Shown here in pieces: positions 18,835 through 28,228 of a stretch of 64,000 bases of DNA (within the stretch, counting starts at the first letter, position 1; each line of letters opens with the position of its first letter). The stretch is taken from positions 1 through 64,000 of the forward strand of contig RSEH01000007.1 in NCBI GenBank assembly GCA_006503475.1, in the 5' to 3' direction. The notes beneath the pieces are model-generated. The model searched no databases. It was not told the origin of the DNA and saw only the letters and a list, made by a program, of their open reading frames with translations. The DNA comes from Stentor roeselii (taxonomy: Eukaryota > Ciliophora > Heterotrichea > Heterotrichida > Stentoridae). The translations under genes were made by a program, and so were the position numbers.

Positions 18835-20787
18835 ATGATTAAGGTCACGGTCTTTGATGAAGGAAAATATGAGCCTTCTAATGAATTTCAGTTTAGGGTC
18901 AAAGAGTTCAAGGAAAAAAATTGGATTGAAAAAGGTATCAAGGGCGCTAAAGGTATTGCTAAGACTCTTAGGATAAGTGTTTCGGACTGTCCTGAGACGT
19001 ATGGGGTTTATTTGTTTTTGCCTTTCTACATGGTACTTTTGGGGATTTTTCATAAAGAAGTTACAATTACAGCACTTATTTTATCATTTCTCAGCTTCTT
19101 AGCAACTCTACTAAGTTTTAACAGACGTATTGGAAAAGAGTCAAGCAGAATGTTATTTAAACTTTCTCTACTACTACTGGCGACATCTCACTACATCTCT
19201 CACCTAAGACCCCTTACCCTATCTTACATATTTCCAATTCTTTACATCTATAAAACCCATGAAAACGGTAACCGTGAGCTAAACATTTACATTTTCTCTC
19301 TAATCCTATTATTTTACTCAGCCTTCTTCGAAGATCCAGCAACAGTTCTATTCTCCATCATTCTAACCCTAATATTTTTCAAAGCTCCATCAATTCCACC
19401 AATCAAATCAATATCAAACCAAAATCTTCCTCAAGAACTCTCAACAATAAGTTCAGAAGACCAAAAATCAAGTCCTCTAATAAACATCCTAACCTGTCTA
19501 AACAACTCAATCACCCTGTTAAACTCATCAGAGCCATCAGAATCAATAAAAAAATCAACAGAATCCTTAAAAAAAGCTTTAAAAATCCTAACAAAAAACT
19601 CAAACATCTACTCTCCAGACCTAAAAAAATTCACTAAAAACCTCGACATCGAAGATAAAATTTTCATAGAAGAAAATACCTTAACATCTAAATTCGGATT
19701 TTCAAACACTTCTCCAGCGACTCCTCATCAAAGCGAGTTGATTTACGGAGTAAGTGAACTTGCAGGGATTCTCAAGCAGATAGGAAAAGACTGGAATTTT
19801 AACACGATTTTCGTATCTAGCTTAACAGGTAATTTTCCACTTTTTACCTGTGGTGAGTACATTTTCGCTTATTACAACTTTTACCAGGTCTTCACGATCC
19901 ACCCTGACACGGCAAGAGCATTTTTAAGGAAAGTTGAAGGAAAGTACAATTTTAACCCTTACCACAATTCATGTCATGCCGCTGATGTGATGAACTCTTT
20001 TTTATTTTTGATTAACTCGATTATTGGAAAAATTCCTTCTGTTGAGTTATTTTCTTGCATTTTGGCTTGTTTAGGACATGACATCGGCCACCCAGGGACC
20101 AACAATCGCTTCATGGTCCAGACGAAGCATGACCTTGCAGTTCATTACAACGACATCTCAGTCCTCGAAAACATGCACGCCAGGGACTTGTTTATGACGA
20201 TGAACGACACAAGTTGCAATATAATCTCAGGAGTTAAAGACTATTGGCTTCTTCGAAAAGTCATCGTCGAGTTGATTCTTTCAACAGACATGGCAAAGCA
20301 CTTTGAGTTTCTCGCATCTGGAAAAAGTAGTAAAAGTATTCAAGAAAAACTTGAAAGTTTCAATGATCGACTTGAAATTTATAAACTTGGAATAAAGTCT
20401 TCAGATATTTCTCATACTGCTAAGACTTTAGAGGTTCATAAACAATGGTGCAAGTTGTTGATTCAGGAGTTTTTTAGTCAAGGAGATAAGGAAAAAGAAC
20501 TTGGATTACCGGTTTCTATGTATTGTGATAGGAAAAATACTGATGTTCATAAGTCACAAGCTGGATTTCTTGCGAATATCGCTTTGCCCTTGTTTGTGAA
20601 GATGCAGAGCACTATGCAAAGTGAAGAGATTGAGATTAATTGTGTTTCGCAAATGAGAAGAAATATTTTGTATTGGCAGAAAAGGAAGGATAATGGACGT
20701 AATAGCACTTTGACTATCAGTGATGTTGAAATGCTTAGGCCTGAGTTTAGAAGGACTACTCTTACTAGGCCGTTGAAGCCGGTTTAG
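18835..20787 (+). CDS. membrane-bound class I cyclic nucleotide phosphodiesterase
   Basis: The protein has 650 residues. The N-terminal third holds several hydrophobic segments (roughly residues 62-175), so it is a multi-pass membrane protein. After a Ser-rich linker comes the PDEase_I catalytic domain (about 300-620). Metal and catalytic motifs are present: H377-N-x-x-H381-A-A-D-V and G-H415-D416-I-G-H419-P-G-T-N-N, and later the S-T-D-M Asp. It would hydrolyse cAMP or cGMP at a membrane; the sequence does not tell which. Two guanylyl-cyclase-type genes lie 25-40 kb away, so cGMP turnover is plausible. The gene is divergent from the GTPase with 59 bases between starts, and convergent with the HSF-like gene with 18 bases between stops. 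Confidence 0.92.
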   Translation: MIKVTVFDEGKYEPSNEFQFRVKEFKEKNWIEKGIKGAKGIAKTLRISVSDCPETYGVYLFLPFYMVLLGIFHKEVTITALILSFLSFLATLLSFNRRIGKESSRMLFKLSLLLLATSHYISHLRPLTLSYIFPILYIYKTHENGNRELNIYIFSLILLFYSAFFEDPATVLFSIILTLIFFKAPSIPPIKSISNQNLPQELSTISSEDQKSSPLINILTCLNNSITLLNSSEPSESIKKSTESLKKALKILTKNSNIYSPDLKKFTKNLDIEDKIFIEENTLTSKFGFSNTSPATPHQSELIYGVSELAGILKQIGKDWNFNTIFVSSLTGNFPLFTCGEYIFAYYNFYQVFTIHPDTARAFLRKVEGKYNFNPYHNSCHAADVMNSFLFLINSIIGKIPSVELFSCILACLGHDIGHPGTNNRFMVQTKHDLAVHYNDISVLENMHARDLFMTMNDTSCNIISGVKDYWLLRKVIVELILSTDMAKHFEFLASGKSSKSIQEKLESFNDRLEIYKLGIKSSDISHTAKTLEVHKQWCKLLIQEFFSQGDKEKELGLPVSMYCDRKNTDVHKSQAGFLANIALPLFVKMQSTMQSEEIEINCVSQMRRNILYWQKRKDNGRNSTLTISDVEMLRPEFRRTTLTRPLKPV

Positions 20788-20805
20788 GTTAAGGTAATTT
20801 AATTA

Positions 20806-21543
20806 TTAAAATTGGATGACGTCATCTGTGTAAATCCTCTCCTGCCATAAAGAGTCTTCGAAACTTTCTTCTGCTTTTCCTGATGTGCTTGTTTCTAACT
20901 CGTCTTTTAAGTATTTTAGAGAGATTCCTTTCATTGGAAATAGCTTTTCTTGGAGTTTTAGGTATTCGATCCAGTTTGGATTATTTTTTATCCATTCGAC
21001 TATGTAGGTGATTATGTCGTTTGCTCTTTCTATCTTGGGGGTTTCAGTCTCGCTTTCATATGCTATTCTTAAGTGTTCTTCACCTATTTTATCCAGCGCG
21101 CGTGACAAAATACTCAATTTTTGATCAATACCTTCACTTCTACTCCAGACATCTTCAGCAACAACCAAAGACTGATTAACATCCACAGCATGAAAGTCAA
21201 TATGAGGTTGTTCCTCGCTTTGAACAATATCATGAGAAGGCGCTTTCTTATGGATTTGTTCTAAAAGCTCAGGACGATTTCGCTTAAACTTGGGATGATA
21301 AAAAACCTTTTCAGTCTTGTTGTTCTTGTCACGAGTGAAGCCATAAAGATTGAGCTGTCGATGAAAACTTGAAAAATTTTTATGCTTGAAAAATTCCGGA
21401 AGAACTTCAGCAGTGAACTTGAGGACATCGTGAATGATAAACGAGGTGCCTTCAGGAAGCCAGCTGATGGAATCGTTGTACTTTTCCTCGTTGAGAATGA
21501 AGATCAGGGTATCCAAAAAGATACTTTTGTTTTCGGTTAACAT
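20806..21543 (-). CDS. heat-shock-factor-type DNA-binding protein
   Basis: The protein has 245 residues. Residues about 6-100 match the HSF winged-helix DNA-binding domain: an F-x-x-x-L helix near the start, I-S-W-L-P-E-G-T-S-F, then the recognition region F-K-H-K-N-F-S-S-F-H-R-Q-L-N-L-Y-G-F, and F-Y-H-P-K-F-K-R at the end of the fold. The remainder is short, acidic and lacks a clear long heptad-repeat trimerisation domain. HSF family proteins control transcription in the nucleus, but a protein with this short tail may be a small paralog or not stress-responsive. TATATAA directly precedes the ATG. Convergent with the phosphodiesterase gene. Confidence 0.9.
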   Translation of the reverse strand: MLTENKSIFLDTLIFILNEEKYNDSISWLPEGTSFIIHDVLKFTAEVLPEFFKHKNFSSFHRQLNLYGFTRDKNNKTEKVFYHPKFKRNRPELLEQIHKKAPSHDIVQSEEQPHIDFHAVDVNQSLVVAEDVWSRSEGIDQKLSILSRALDKIGEEHLRIAYESETETPKIERANDIITYIVEWIKNNPNWIEYLKLQEKLFPMKGISLKYLKDELETSTSGKAEESFEDSLWQERIYTDDVIQF

Positions 21544-21645
21544 TTATATAGAACATTCGGGAATATGGAAGTTTCATAAGATCGGAAAAGAAAAAATTTA
21601 GATTTTTTAAAGAAATTAATTTTTTTAGGTTTTTTTGATTTTTTA

Positions 21646-22896
21646 TTAGTTTTCAAGGTTGTTCTCTATTTTAAAGGAATCTAGTCTTTTATCTTTTATG
21701 TCAAGTGATTTTATTAATAATTCAGTGGATTTACATTCGTTTAGTAGGTCTTTGTAAGAACTCACTAAAAATTTCAACTGGCTCTGCAAGTCTTCAGCCT
21801 TTTGAAGTGTTTTTTCTTTCAGTTGAGATGTGAAAAACTTTAAAACTTTAGAAATTTTTTCAGAGGTTTTGATGAGTTTTTCTTCTTTTTTTTGAAAAAT
21901 TTCAGAAAAATTTTGAGAAATTTGATTGAGTTCGTTTTCAAGAAGGTCTTGTTTTTTTAGTTCATGATATTTGTTTAGTTGTGAAAAGGGTTCTAGGAGG
22001 TTGCATCGTTCATTGATGCAGAATCTTTGAAGTTCTTTGAATTCTTGGATCTGGGTTTTGATTTCTTCTATTTCTTCCTGAAAGTTTATGTAAAACTTGC
22101 TGTCTTGGTTGATCCATTCTGACTGTTGATGGATTTTTTCAGTGATTTTAGGTTTTTTTAGTGCTTCTAAGAGTTTTTTGTTTTCATTTATGAGTTTTTC
22201 TTTCTGTTCCCTCAAAGAAGTAGCATTTTGACTGAGTTCGTCTTTAAATTTGTTCTTCTCCTGAAGGGTTTTTTCATATTTTCCAACAATTTCAAGGATT
22301 TCCCGGTCACAATTCAAAGTATTTTCTCTGATAATAGCATCTTCAGGATAACTTTCTCTATCAATTCTCGTTGATTTTACCTGATCCAGCAATAAAATCG
22401 CTTTATTTTCAATGATTTCTTTCTTTTTTTGCTGAATTTTTATCTTCAATTCTCCGATTTCGTCTTGAACTTTGATTTGATTTTCTTGTTTTTGAAGAAT
22501 TTTCAATACAAGACTTTTCCTTAGTTCGAGTTTTTCTTGCAAATCTTTTAACTTTTGTTCTGTTTCTGAAAGATTTTGGACTGTTACATCTTCACTCATC
22601 TTGTAAAGCAATTGCTGATCTTGCACCTTTTCTTTGATTTTAACTCGATAGTAGTCTAAAGTAGACAAGGCTGAAGAGGACTGGTTGATTTTTTTTAGTG
22701 TTTCAAATAATTGAGATCTGATATTTATGAGACTTTTCTGGGTGTTAAAAGAAGGAATTGAAACTTTGAGGGAGTTTTCATCGTTTTCTAAGGGAAAAGT
22801 AATTCTTTGGGTGAAATAATCGCTGATGTCTTCAGTTCTTTCTGAGTCTTTTTCAGAGGATTGAGAAAAAGGACAGCTTTTATAGGATTTATTCAT
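21646..22896 (-). CDS. coiled-coil protein of unknown function
   Basis: The protein has 416 residues from the ATG at 22894-22896; the longer frame to 22920 has no ATG start and would overlap the divergent gene. It is almost entirely coiled coil (about residues 60-410) with Lys/Glu/Gln-rich heptads and a short Ser-rich head. No family is recognised. It shares an 8-base intergenic gap with the divergent multi-RING gene, so their start regions overlap functionally. Confidence 0.7.
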   Translation of the reverse strand: MNKSYKSCPFSQSSEKDSERTEDISDYFTQRITFPLENDENSLKVSIPSFNTQKSLINIRSQLFETLKKINQSSSALSTLDYYRVKIKEKVQDQQLLYKMSEDVTVQNLSETEQKLKDLQEKLELRKSLVLKILQKQENQIKVQDEIGELKIKIQQKKKEIIENKAILLLDQVKSTRIDRESYPEDAIIRENTLNCDREILEIVGKYEKTLQEKNKFKDELSQNATSLREQKEKLINENKKLLEALKKPKITEKIHQQSEWINQDSKFYINFQEEIEEIKTQIQEFKELQRFCINERCNLLEPFSQLNKYHELKKQDLLENELNQISQNFSEIFQKKEEKLIKTSEKISKVLKFFTSQLKEKTLQKAEDLQSQLKFLVSSYKDLLNECKSTELLIKSLDIKDKRLDSFKIENNLEN

Positions 22897-22904
22897 TGTA
22901 TATA
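22897..22904. promoter_or_regulatory. 8-bp gap between divergent start codons
   Basis: Only TGTATATA separates the two divergent ATG codons. It contains a TATA-like core readable on both strands. If both starts are right, transcription of each gene must begin within a few bases or inside the other coding region. Confidence 0.45.
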
Positions 22905-23714
22905 ATGGAGATAAACACAATTCCCAATATTCTTACTAATAATGAAAGATTGGAGCATCTCAAGCAGCTTATCGAAATCCTAGCAATTTGCCAGCAACAC
23001 TCAAAAGAAACCTCTGCCGAACTCACATCTTCCGAAACAGAATCCCATCAATCTCTTCTAAAACTTAAAAAAAAAATCCAATCAAACTGTTATCTCTGCT
23101 CATCATCTTCATCCTTATTTTACTGTGAATGCGGTTTAAAATACTGTTACAAATGTTTAAAACCTCTTCTCATGAACTCCAAGCCCTGTCAAGACTGTGA
23201 ATCTCCTTTTTCCACAAGGACAAAATCCGAGTTTTCACTTTTCCTTTCCAGAGACAAGACTCCTTTCACAGTTTTATGTGAAAATTGCAAGTTCGGGAAA
23301 ATCTCTAAATTTTACAAAGACTCCTGCAACCATCTGTGCATGTCTTGTGTTCAGAAGTCGCTTGAATCACTTGAGACTTACTGCCCTGTCTGTTTTATGG
23401 ACTTAGCAAAAGTGTCTGATTACCACAAGATCTTCGATATCTGTCAAGGATGTGGAAATATAAAGTACTTTATTCGAGACTCCATCAAAAAGCTAAGCTG
23501 CGGTCATAGTCTCTGCATAAGCTGCATCCGATTTTCGATGAAGACACGACAATGCAAACTTTGTGCTTCAAATTTAAATGAAATAGAAGTTTTAAGACTT
23601 TTAAATGAAATAACAGACCATTGTTTGATTTGTAAGCAAAATTATTACTTACCTGGCATGACTTTTGATAGAGAAAAAGGGATCTGCTGTGATAATTGCA
23701 GTGATTTGGAATAG
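22905..23714 (+). CDS. multi-RING-like zinc-finger protein
   Basis: The protein has 269 residues from the ATG at 22905, preceded by TATATA. After about 60 residues the sequence holds four Cys-rich units: C-x2-C with C-x-C and C-x2-C near 65-103; a RING-like unit C-x2-C ... C-N-H-L-C-x2-C ... C-P-V-C near 126-168; another C-x2-C ... C-G-H-x-L-C-x2-C ... C-x2-C near 183-228; and a closing C-x2-C ... C-C-D-N-C. The central two fit the RING cross-brace spacing, so an E3 ubiquitin ligase role is likely but not proven. The order does not match the classical RBR arrangement clearly. It is followed after 16 bases by the next plus-strand gene. Confidence 0.75.
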   Translation: MEINTIPNILTNNERLEHLKQLIEILAICQQHSKETSAELTSSETESHQSLLKLKKKIQSNCYLCSSSSSLFYCECGLKYCYKCLKPLLMNSKPCQDCESPFSTRTKSEFSLFLSRDKTPFTVLCENCKFGKISKFYKDSCNHLCMSCVQKSLESLETYCPVCFMDLAKVSDYHKIFDICQGCGNIKYFIRDSIKKLSCGHSLCISCIRFSMKTRQCKLCASNLNEIEVLRLLNEITDHCLICKQNYYLPGMTFDREKGICCDNCSDLE

Positions 23715-23730
23715 TTTAAATAATCTTATC

Positions 23731-24765
23731 ATGGGATGTTCGGATTCAAAAGAAGTGGCTCTTCAGGAGCTCAGGGCTATTGTGGACCATTTGGCAACTG
23801 AAACTTCTCAGCTAAATAACGATCTTGAAAAAATCACTTCAACCAATCGACAGGGTGCAAAAATCGAAAAGCCTCCGACAGTCCAACTGATTAAATCCAT
23901 GCTTGTTTCATATGAAAACAACTTAAAAGAAATCAACTCAATCGGGGAGAAGTTCTTAAATCTCTCTAAAGAAAGAGCCTCATCAAACACTGTCCAGGTT
24001 CAGGAAGTCCTGGAGTACTCTGAAGAACTCTTTAAAAAAGTTCATAAAATCGAGGAAATGCTTCAAGAAAAAGAAAACCTTAAAGTCGAAGAGGAGGACC
24101 TTGAATGCAAGATAAAAAATCTAGAAAAATCTATAAAAGACCTTGAAAACACTTACTTTTCTAATGAAGAACTTAGAGACCAACATCATCGTCTTCATGA
24201 AGAAGTCTCAGAACTGCTCTTGAGACGTGATCAATGCGGTCAAGAAGTTGAAGATCTTGAAATCGCCTTGGAAAGTCTTAATCAAGAAATCAAGAACTCA
24301 GGACTTGACGACAAAGCAAGCAACAATGACTTGACAAACTACGAAGTCCTTCTTAGAATGACTGAACTTGAAGTCAACCTCGAGTCAAAAAAAATCGACT
24401 CTGAACTTGAGCAACTTGCAGAAGAAATGAAAAATTTGAAGATTAGGGAAAATGAACTTCAAGCACTTGAAAACAATTTTAATAGTCGAGCTGCCAGCAG
24501 GACTAGCGAATATGAAAACCTTCCTTTTCAGATGAAGAAAAGTAAAGATAGAATCGATTTACTTGATAGTGAACAGGCAAGGATCAAAGATGAAATTTCA
24601 CTTGTCAAGAAGTCTTCACTTAATAATGATCGAGGTGATATGCTCAGGGAGTTCGCGATTAGAAGGAAGAGCAAAGAAGAAGGAAGTAAAAATCTTGATG
24701 AAAAAATCAAAGCTGGCTTTCAAGCGTCTTTGAATAGAATTTCAGGGAAGTTTAAAGGGTCTTAA
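23731..24765 (+). CDS. coiled-coil protein with N-terminal myristoylation/palmitoylation motif
   Basis: The protein has 344 residues from the ATG at 23731. An upstream extension of the frame overlaps the preceding gene and has no ATG of its own before this. It begins MGCSDSKE: Gly2 with Ser5/Ser7 fits N-myristoylation and Cys3 a palmitoylation site, so membrane attachment is expected. Nearly the whole remainder is coiled coil with Glu/Leu/Lys heptads and a basic tail (K-A-G-F-Q-A-S ... S-G-K-F-K-G-S). No enzymatic domain. A cortical or vesicle-tethering scaffold is possible, but unproven. Confidence 0.75.
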   Translation: MGCSDSKEVALQELRAIVDHLATETSQLNNDLEKITSTNRQGAKIEKPPTVQLIKSMLVSYENNLKEINSIGEKFLNLSKERASSNTVQVQEVLEYSEELFKKVHKIEEMLQEKENLKVEEEDLECKIKNLEKSIKDLENTYFSNEELRDQHHRLHEEVSELLLRRDQCGQEVEDLEIALESLNQEIKNSGLDDKASNNDLTNYEVLLRMTELEVNLESKKIDSELEQLAEEMKNLKIRENELQALENNFNSRAASRTSEYENLPFQMKKSKDRIDLLDSEQARIKDEISLVKKSSLNNDRGDMLREFAIRRKSKEEGSKNLDEKIKAGFQASLNRISGKFKGS

Positions 24766-25205
24766 GTTTCGCTTTTAATGGAAGATTTGATTTAAGAGTT
24801 TTTCTGGAATAAAGGTTTCAGGTTCTTGAGAGGTAATTATATAGAACAGGGCAGGTTTGTATTAATAAAATTTTATTATTTTTCTTTGATTACAAGAAAA
24901 TAAACCTTTTGATAGTTTAAGTTCAAGTTATCCCGAATTTCCATTTCTTTATCTCATGAACTACTGTCCCACCACTTATCCAATGATAATTTTTTCTTAA
25001 TCATAACATTCAATTCAGCACTTCTCTCAAAGTAATTATTTGACTTCCCTCTCTTCAAGAGCCCGCCAGTATTCCAGAATCAAGTCTCCATGAAAATTTC
25101 AATGAAAAAGAAGAGGATTTTTATTCATTTCGAGTTTTTAAAAAAATTAATAAATCCAAGTCTTTCCCGATAGCGATCTGACATTTATATATTGAGAAGA
25201 ACTAT
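24766..25205. other. intergenic DNA upstream of F-box gene
   Basis: AT-rich, with only very short open frames; no intron-joined coding frame was found. It separates two plus-strand genes. Confidence 0.6.
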
Positions 25206-26796
25206 ATGAATTGCAGTAACACTCTCTACATCATAGCAAGTTTTCTTGATCTTTACACTTTAACGACACTTTCATCAGTAAACAAGCAATTTTACAAAAT
25301 CTGTCAAAAATCAGCTCAATGGAAAGCCTTATTATTGATGGGATATTTTCAGGACTATGATTCGTTCGGGTAATAATAAAACAGCGACATTTCTCGGGGG
25401 GTTTTTTGGAGAAAACCATTACGACATGACTCAAATTGGAAAGTCTTGCTAAAAAAAAGGGTGAAATTATGTAAATTTGATTCAAGGCTGCCAATTGAGC
25501 CACCATTGCAAGACACTCTCAACAAGTTGATCGCTTTCATATCAGATGCTTTTGCTCATCCCCAAATTCCTCTTCCGGATATGGATCGAGAGTTGCCAGC
25601 ATTGCCGACCTTGTTTCAAAATCTTTTAGCTCGATGTGAAATTTCAAGTGGATCGAGTTCTCAGAGATTGTATGGGTCTGAGCTGGAAGAACTACTTGAA
25701 AAACTTCCTCTTGATTTTCAATTCAATCTTGACGAGTTTAATGTTTCACTCAGACTTTCTCCTGAAGATACCCGACGACTGACTCTCCAAGTCAATGACT
25801 GCGATGCTAACCGGTTTGGCCTTGGTTTATCAGTATCAGGGTATCTCGGCAATCATCTGCGAAAAATGATTCTTCATCATAGTTCAGTGACTTTGAGCTA
25901 TTTAGAAGAGCTTGAAGAAGGAGAAGAGCTTCTAAGCGAGTACCTTACCAGAGTAATTCCTAATCAGTGGCAAGCTTTTTCCGCGACAATGATGTCAATG
26001 TGGGATTTCTTAACATATCTCTCAAGGTCAAAAAGTCCAGAACAACAATTCTCCTCAATAGTTTCAATTTCCGCGAGTATATGTTTCATGAGAGACTGCT
26101 GGAAAAGTCTGATCTTCAATCACCTGGAATGTGAAATAAATGAAATTATACTGAATTTATTTCAAAAACAACGGAAAACAATAGGACACCTGCTGATATC
26201 ATCTGATAAGAACTCGCATTCAGACAAGACTCCCGACGTCATCTTGCAATTGTAAATAATAGCTCAGGGCTGTCTTGTCGCTTGCAGATCTCGGACTAGC
26301 CTCAGAAAATTTCATTTTTCTTCAGCATTCGAAGTGGATTCCCCCTGTTTACGCGATTTTACATCAGAAAGTGCTGGAAAATATGAAAGACTTCTACAAA
26401 GGTCTTCAAAATATCGAATTTTCTCAGGTTTTGAAGGAAATGATTGAGGAAAAAAATATGAGTGAGTCGATTTGGCTTCCTTGCACTCAAAGAAAACTTG
26501 ATGAAATAAGAAAAGAAGCTAAAAAAGAGTTATTTAAAATGTGCGATGAGACAAAAGACCTGAAAAACAGAGAATTTCAGATAAAAAATCAGTCAGAGGT
26601 TTGTAGAGGCTTTTCAATAGGCAGAAATCCTGAGTGGTTAGGAGAAACCAGGAAATTTGTTAAAAAAGATGAGAAATCGTTTCAAGAATTAGAGGTAAAG
26701 ACTACCTAGGCAGGAAGAGGCGACAAGTGGCAGCTGCAGGACCTGGAGATCGAATATTCAGGGAAGAAGATAGGTTTAACATTTGACTACAGGTAA
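25206..26796 (+). CDS. F-box protein with a region resembling the dynein heavy chain C-terminus, three introns
   Basis: Four exons (25206-25369, 25385-26251, 26268-26694, 26710-26796) join in frame into 514 residues. Residues about 5-45 look like an F-box (L-x-x-I-A-S-F-L-D-L-x-x-L ... V-N-K-x-F-Y ... W-K-A-L-L). Residues about 155-260 follow the pattern of the dynein heavy chain C-terminal domain: S-S-G ... L-P-x-D-F, then a hydrophobic helix ending near N-R-F, and L-x-x-x-L-T-R-V-I-P-N-Q-W followed by a W-D-F-L motif. The match is by pattern only and no AAA motor is present. F-box proteins serve as substrate receptors of SCF ubiquitin ligases. The stop codon touches that of the convergent MORN gene. 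Fold assignment of the middle is uncertain; the exon structure is firm. Confidence 0.7.
25370..25384 (+). other. 15-nt intron
   Basis: GTAATAATAAAACAG, with A at position 10. It carries an in-frame stop if retained; removal links the F-box exon to the long second exon. Confidence 0.9.
26252..26267 (+). other. 16-nt intron
   Basis: GTAAATAATAGCTCAG, with A at position 10. Its length of 16 changes the frame, and the two flanking open frames are in fact offset by one base, so this is strong support for real splicing. Confidence 0.9.
26695..26709 (+). other. 15-nt intron
   Basis: GTAAAGACTACCTAG, with A at position 10. Removal adds a last exon of 28 codons ending in the TAA at 26794-26796. Confidence 0.9.
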
Positions 26797-28047
26797 TTAT
26801 TTTTTTTTTAATAGCTTGCCTTTACTCCACATGTCACTATGACTGGCACCCGTGCTTGAGAAGCTGATACCGATGCCGTCTTTTTTATTGTGTTTCCAGT
26901 AACCTTCATAACGCCGGCCGTCAGGCCAGACGAACATGCCAAAACCGTGCATTAGGCCCTGGTTCCACTCTCCTAGGTACTCCCTTTGATCAGCGAAGAC
27001 GTATTTGCCAATCCCATGCATTTTATTCTCACTCCACTCCCCAATATACTGAGTCTTATCCTCCCACAGGTAATCCCCAAGCCCTTGTTTAACTCCATCA
27101 CGATAAACTCCAAAGAACTCAGACCCATCAACCCAAAAATTCTTCCCCCATCCATTTTGCTGATCATCTTCCCACATCCCTTCATAAACATCTCCAATTT
27201 CCCAGATATTCCTTCCAAACCCATGTCTTTTCCCATCCTTCATCTCTCCCTGGTACTTGCACCCAGGCTGGACTTCTAAAAAATTAAGTTTTTTAATTTC
27301 AGTCATTTTCGCCAAGATTTTTTTTTTCGGTTCAGTCAAATTTCTCAAATTCAAATTATGCTTTGAAATTATCTCAGAAGTAACTTTTTTATGAGTTTCT
27401 TCGAAATTGCTGTAAAACTCATGTTTTTGAGCAAGCCATGAAAAACCATCTGAATTTATTGATGGCTGTAGAGGGTAGGGGTTAATCCAGAGGCCTTCAT
27501 AGAAATCCCCGTCTAAATAGGAAAATTTTCCTTTGCCACTTGGAAGGCCGAATTCCCAGGCGCCTTGATAGAAGCAAGAGTCAGGCCATTTCATTGTTCC
27601 GATGCCGTGACGGAATCCTCGAAGCCATTGACCTGAATAAACAGCGCCTGAAGGATAAGTGTAACTTTTTACTGAAAGTTCTTCTGTGATTGGAAGAGTT
27701 ATTATTTTTTGGCCTAGGGTCAGCATCAAGTCATTTTTGGAAAAATAAGGAAATTTGTTCATTCGTAAAGAACGTAAGAAGTAAAATTGCTTTCGTTCTA
27801 AATGACCTCGGCATAAGGCTTGAAGCTTTAGAACTGAAGAGAGTTTATGAGAGTTTTGTCTTTGGGATGATGGGTGAATTGGGTTGAAAACTGTACTTGG
27901 AAGCTTCATTTTTATGTCGGGGTCTGTTGTGTTGTGGTAGTGGTCTGGGTAACAGGGAGCCTATGTGAAGGGTACTTCTTTTATCAGGTCTACTTCGTTC
28001 TTAAAAAGTTCACCTTTGCAACATTTCGAGCAATTTGAATTTCCCAT
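26797..28047 (-). CDS. MORN-repeat protein with IQ motif and N-terminal acylation motif, one intron
   Basis: The ATG at 28047 opens an exon of 24 codons that joins after a 15-nt intron to the long frame, giving 411 residues. It begins MGNSNCSKCCKGE, a myristoylation signal with nearby Cys for palmitoylation. An IQ-like motif (L-Q-A-L-C-R-G-H-L-E-R-K) lies near residues 69-82, a possible calmodulin site. Nine or so MORN units follow from about 132: YSGQW, YQGAW, YEGLW, a linker, then YQGEM, YEGMW, a weak FGVY, YIGEW, YLGEW, YEGYW. MORN arrays bind membranes or act as scaffolds in ciliate cortex and cilia. Taking the first Met of the long frame (27909) would miss the acylated N-terminus. Confidence 0.88.
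27961..27975 (-). other. 15-nt intron
   Basis: Coding strand GTACCCTTCACATAG, A at position 10. Retention gives an immediate TAG; removal joins the acylation-motif exon to the MORN frame. Confidence 0.9.
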
Positions 28048-28228
28048 TAATTTTATTGAAATTAAATAGGATAGTATGAGTTGTTGCAGATATTAATTGA
28101 TTGTTGTCAAATAATTATTGATATGTTCAAGTGATTTACTATTGATTTTGCCTTATTATGAAAATTCTTTAAAAACTTGAAGAAAACCTTACTTCACTAT
28201 CCTCATATTTAAAAATTTACCCATCTTA

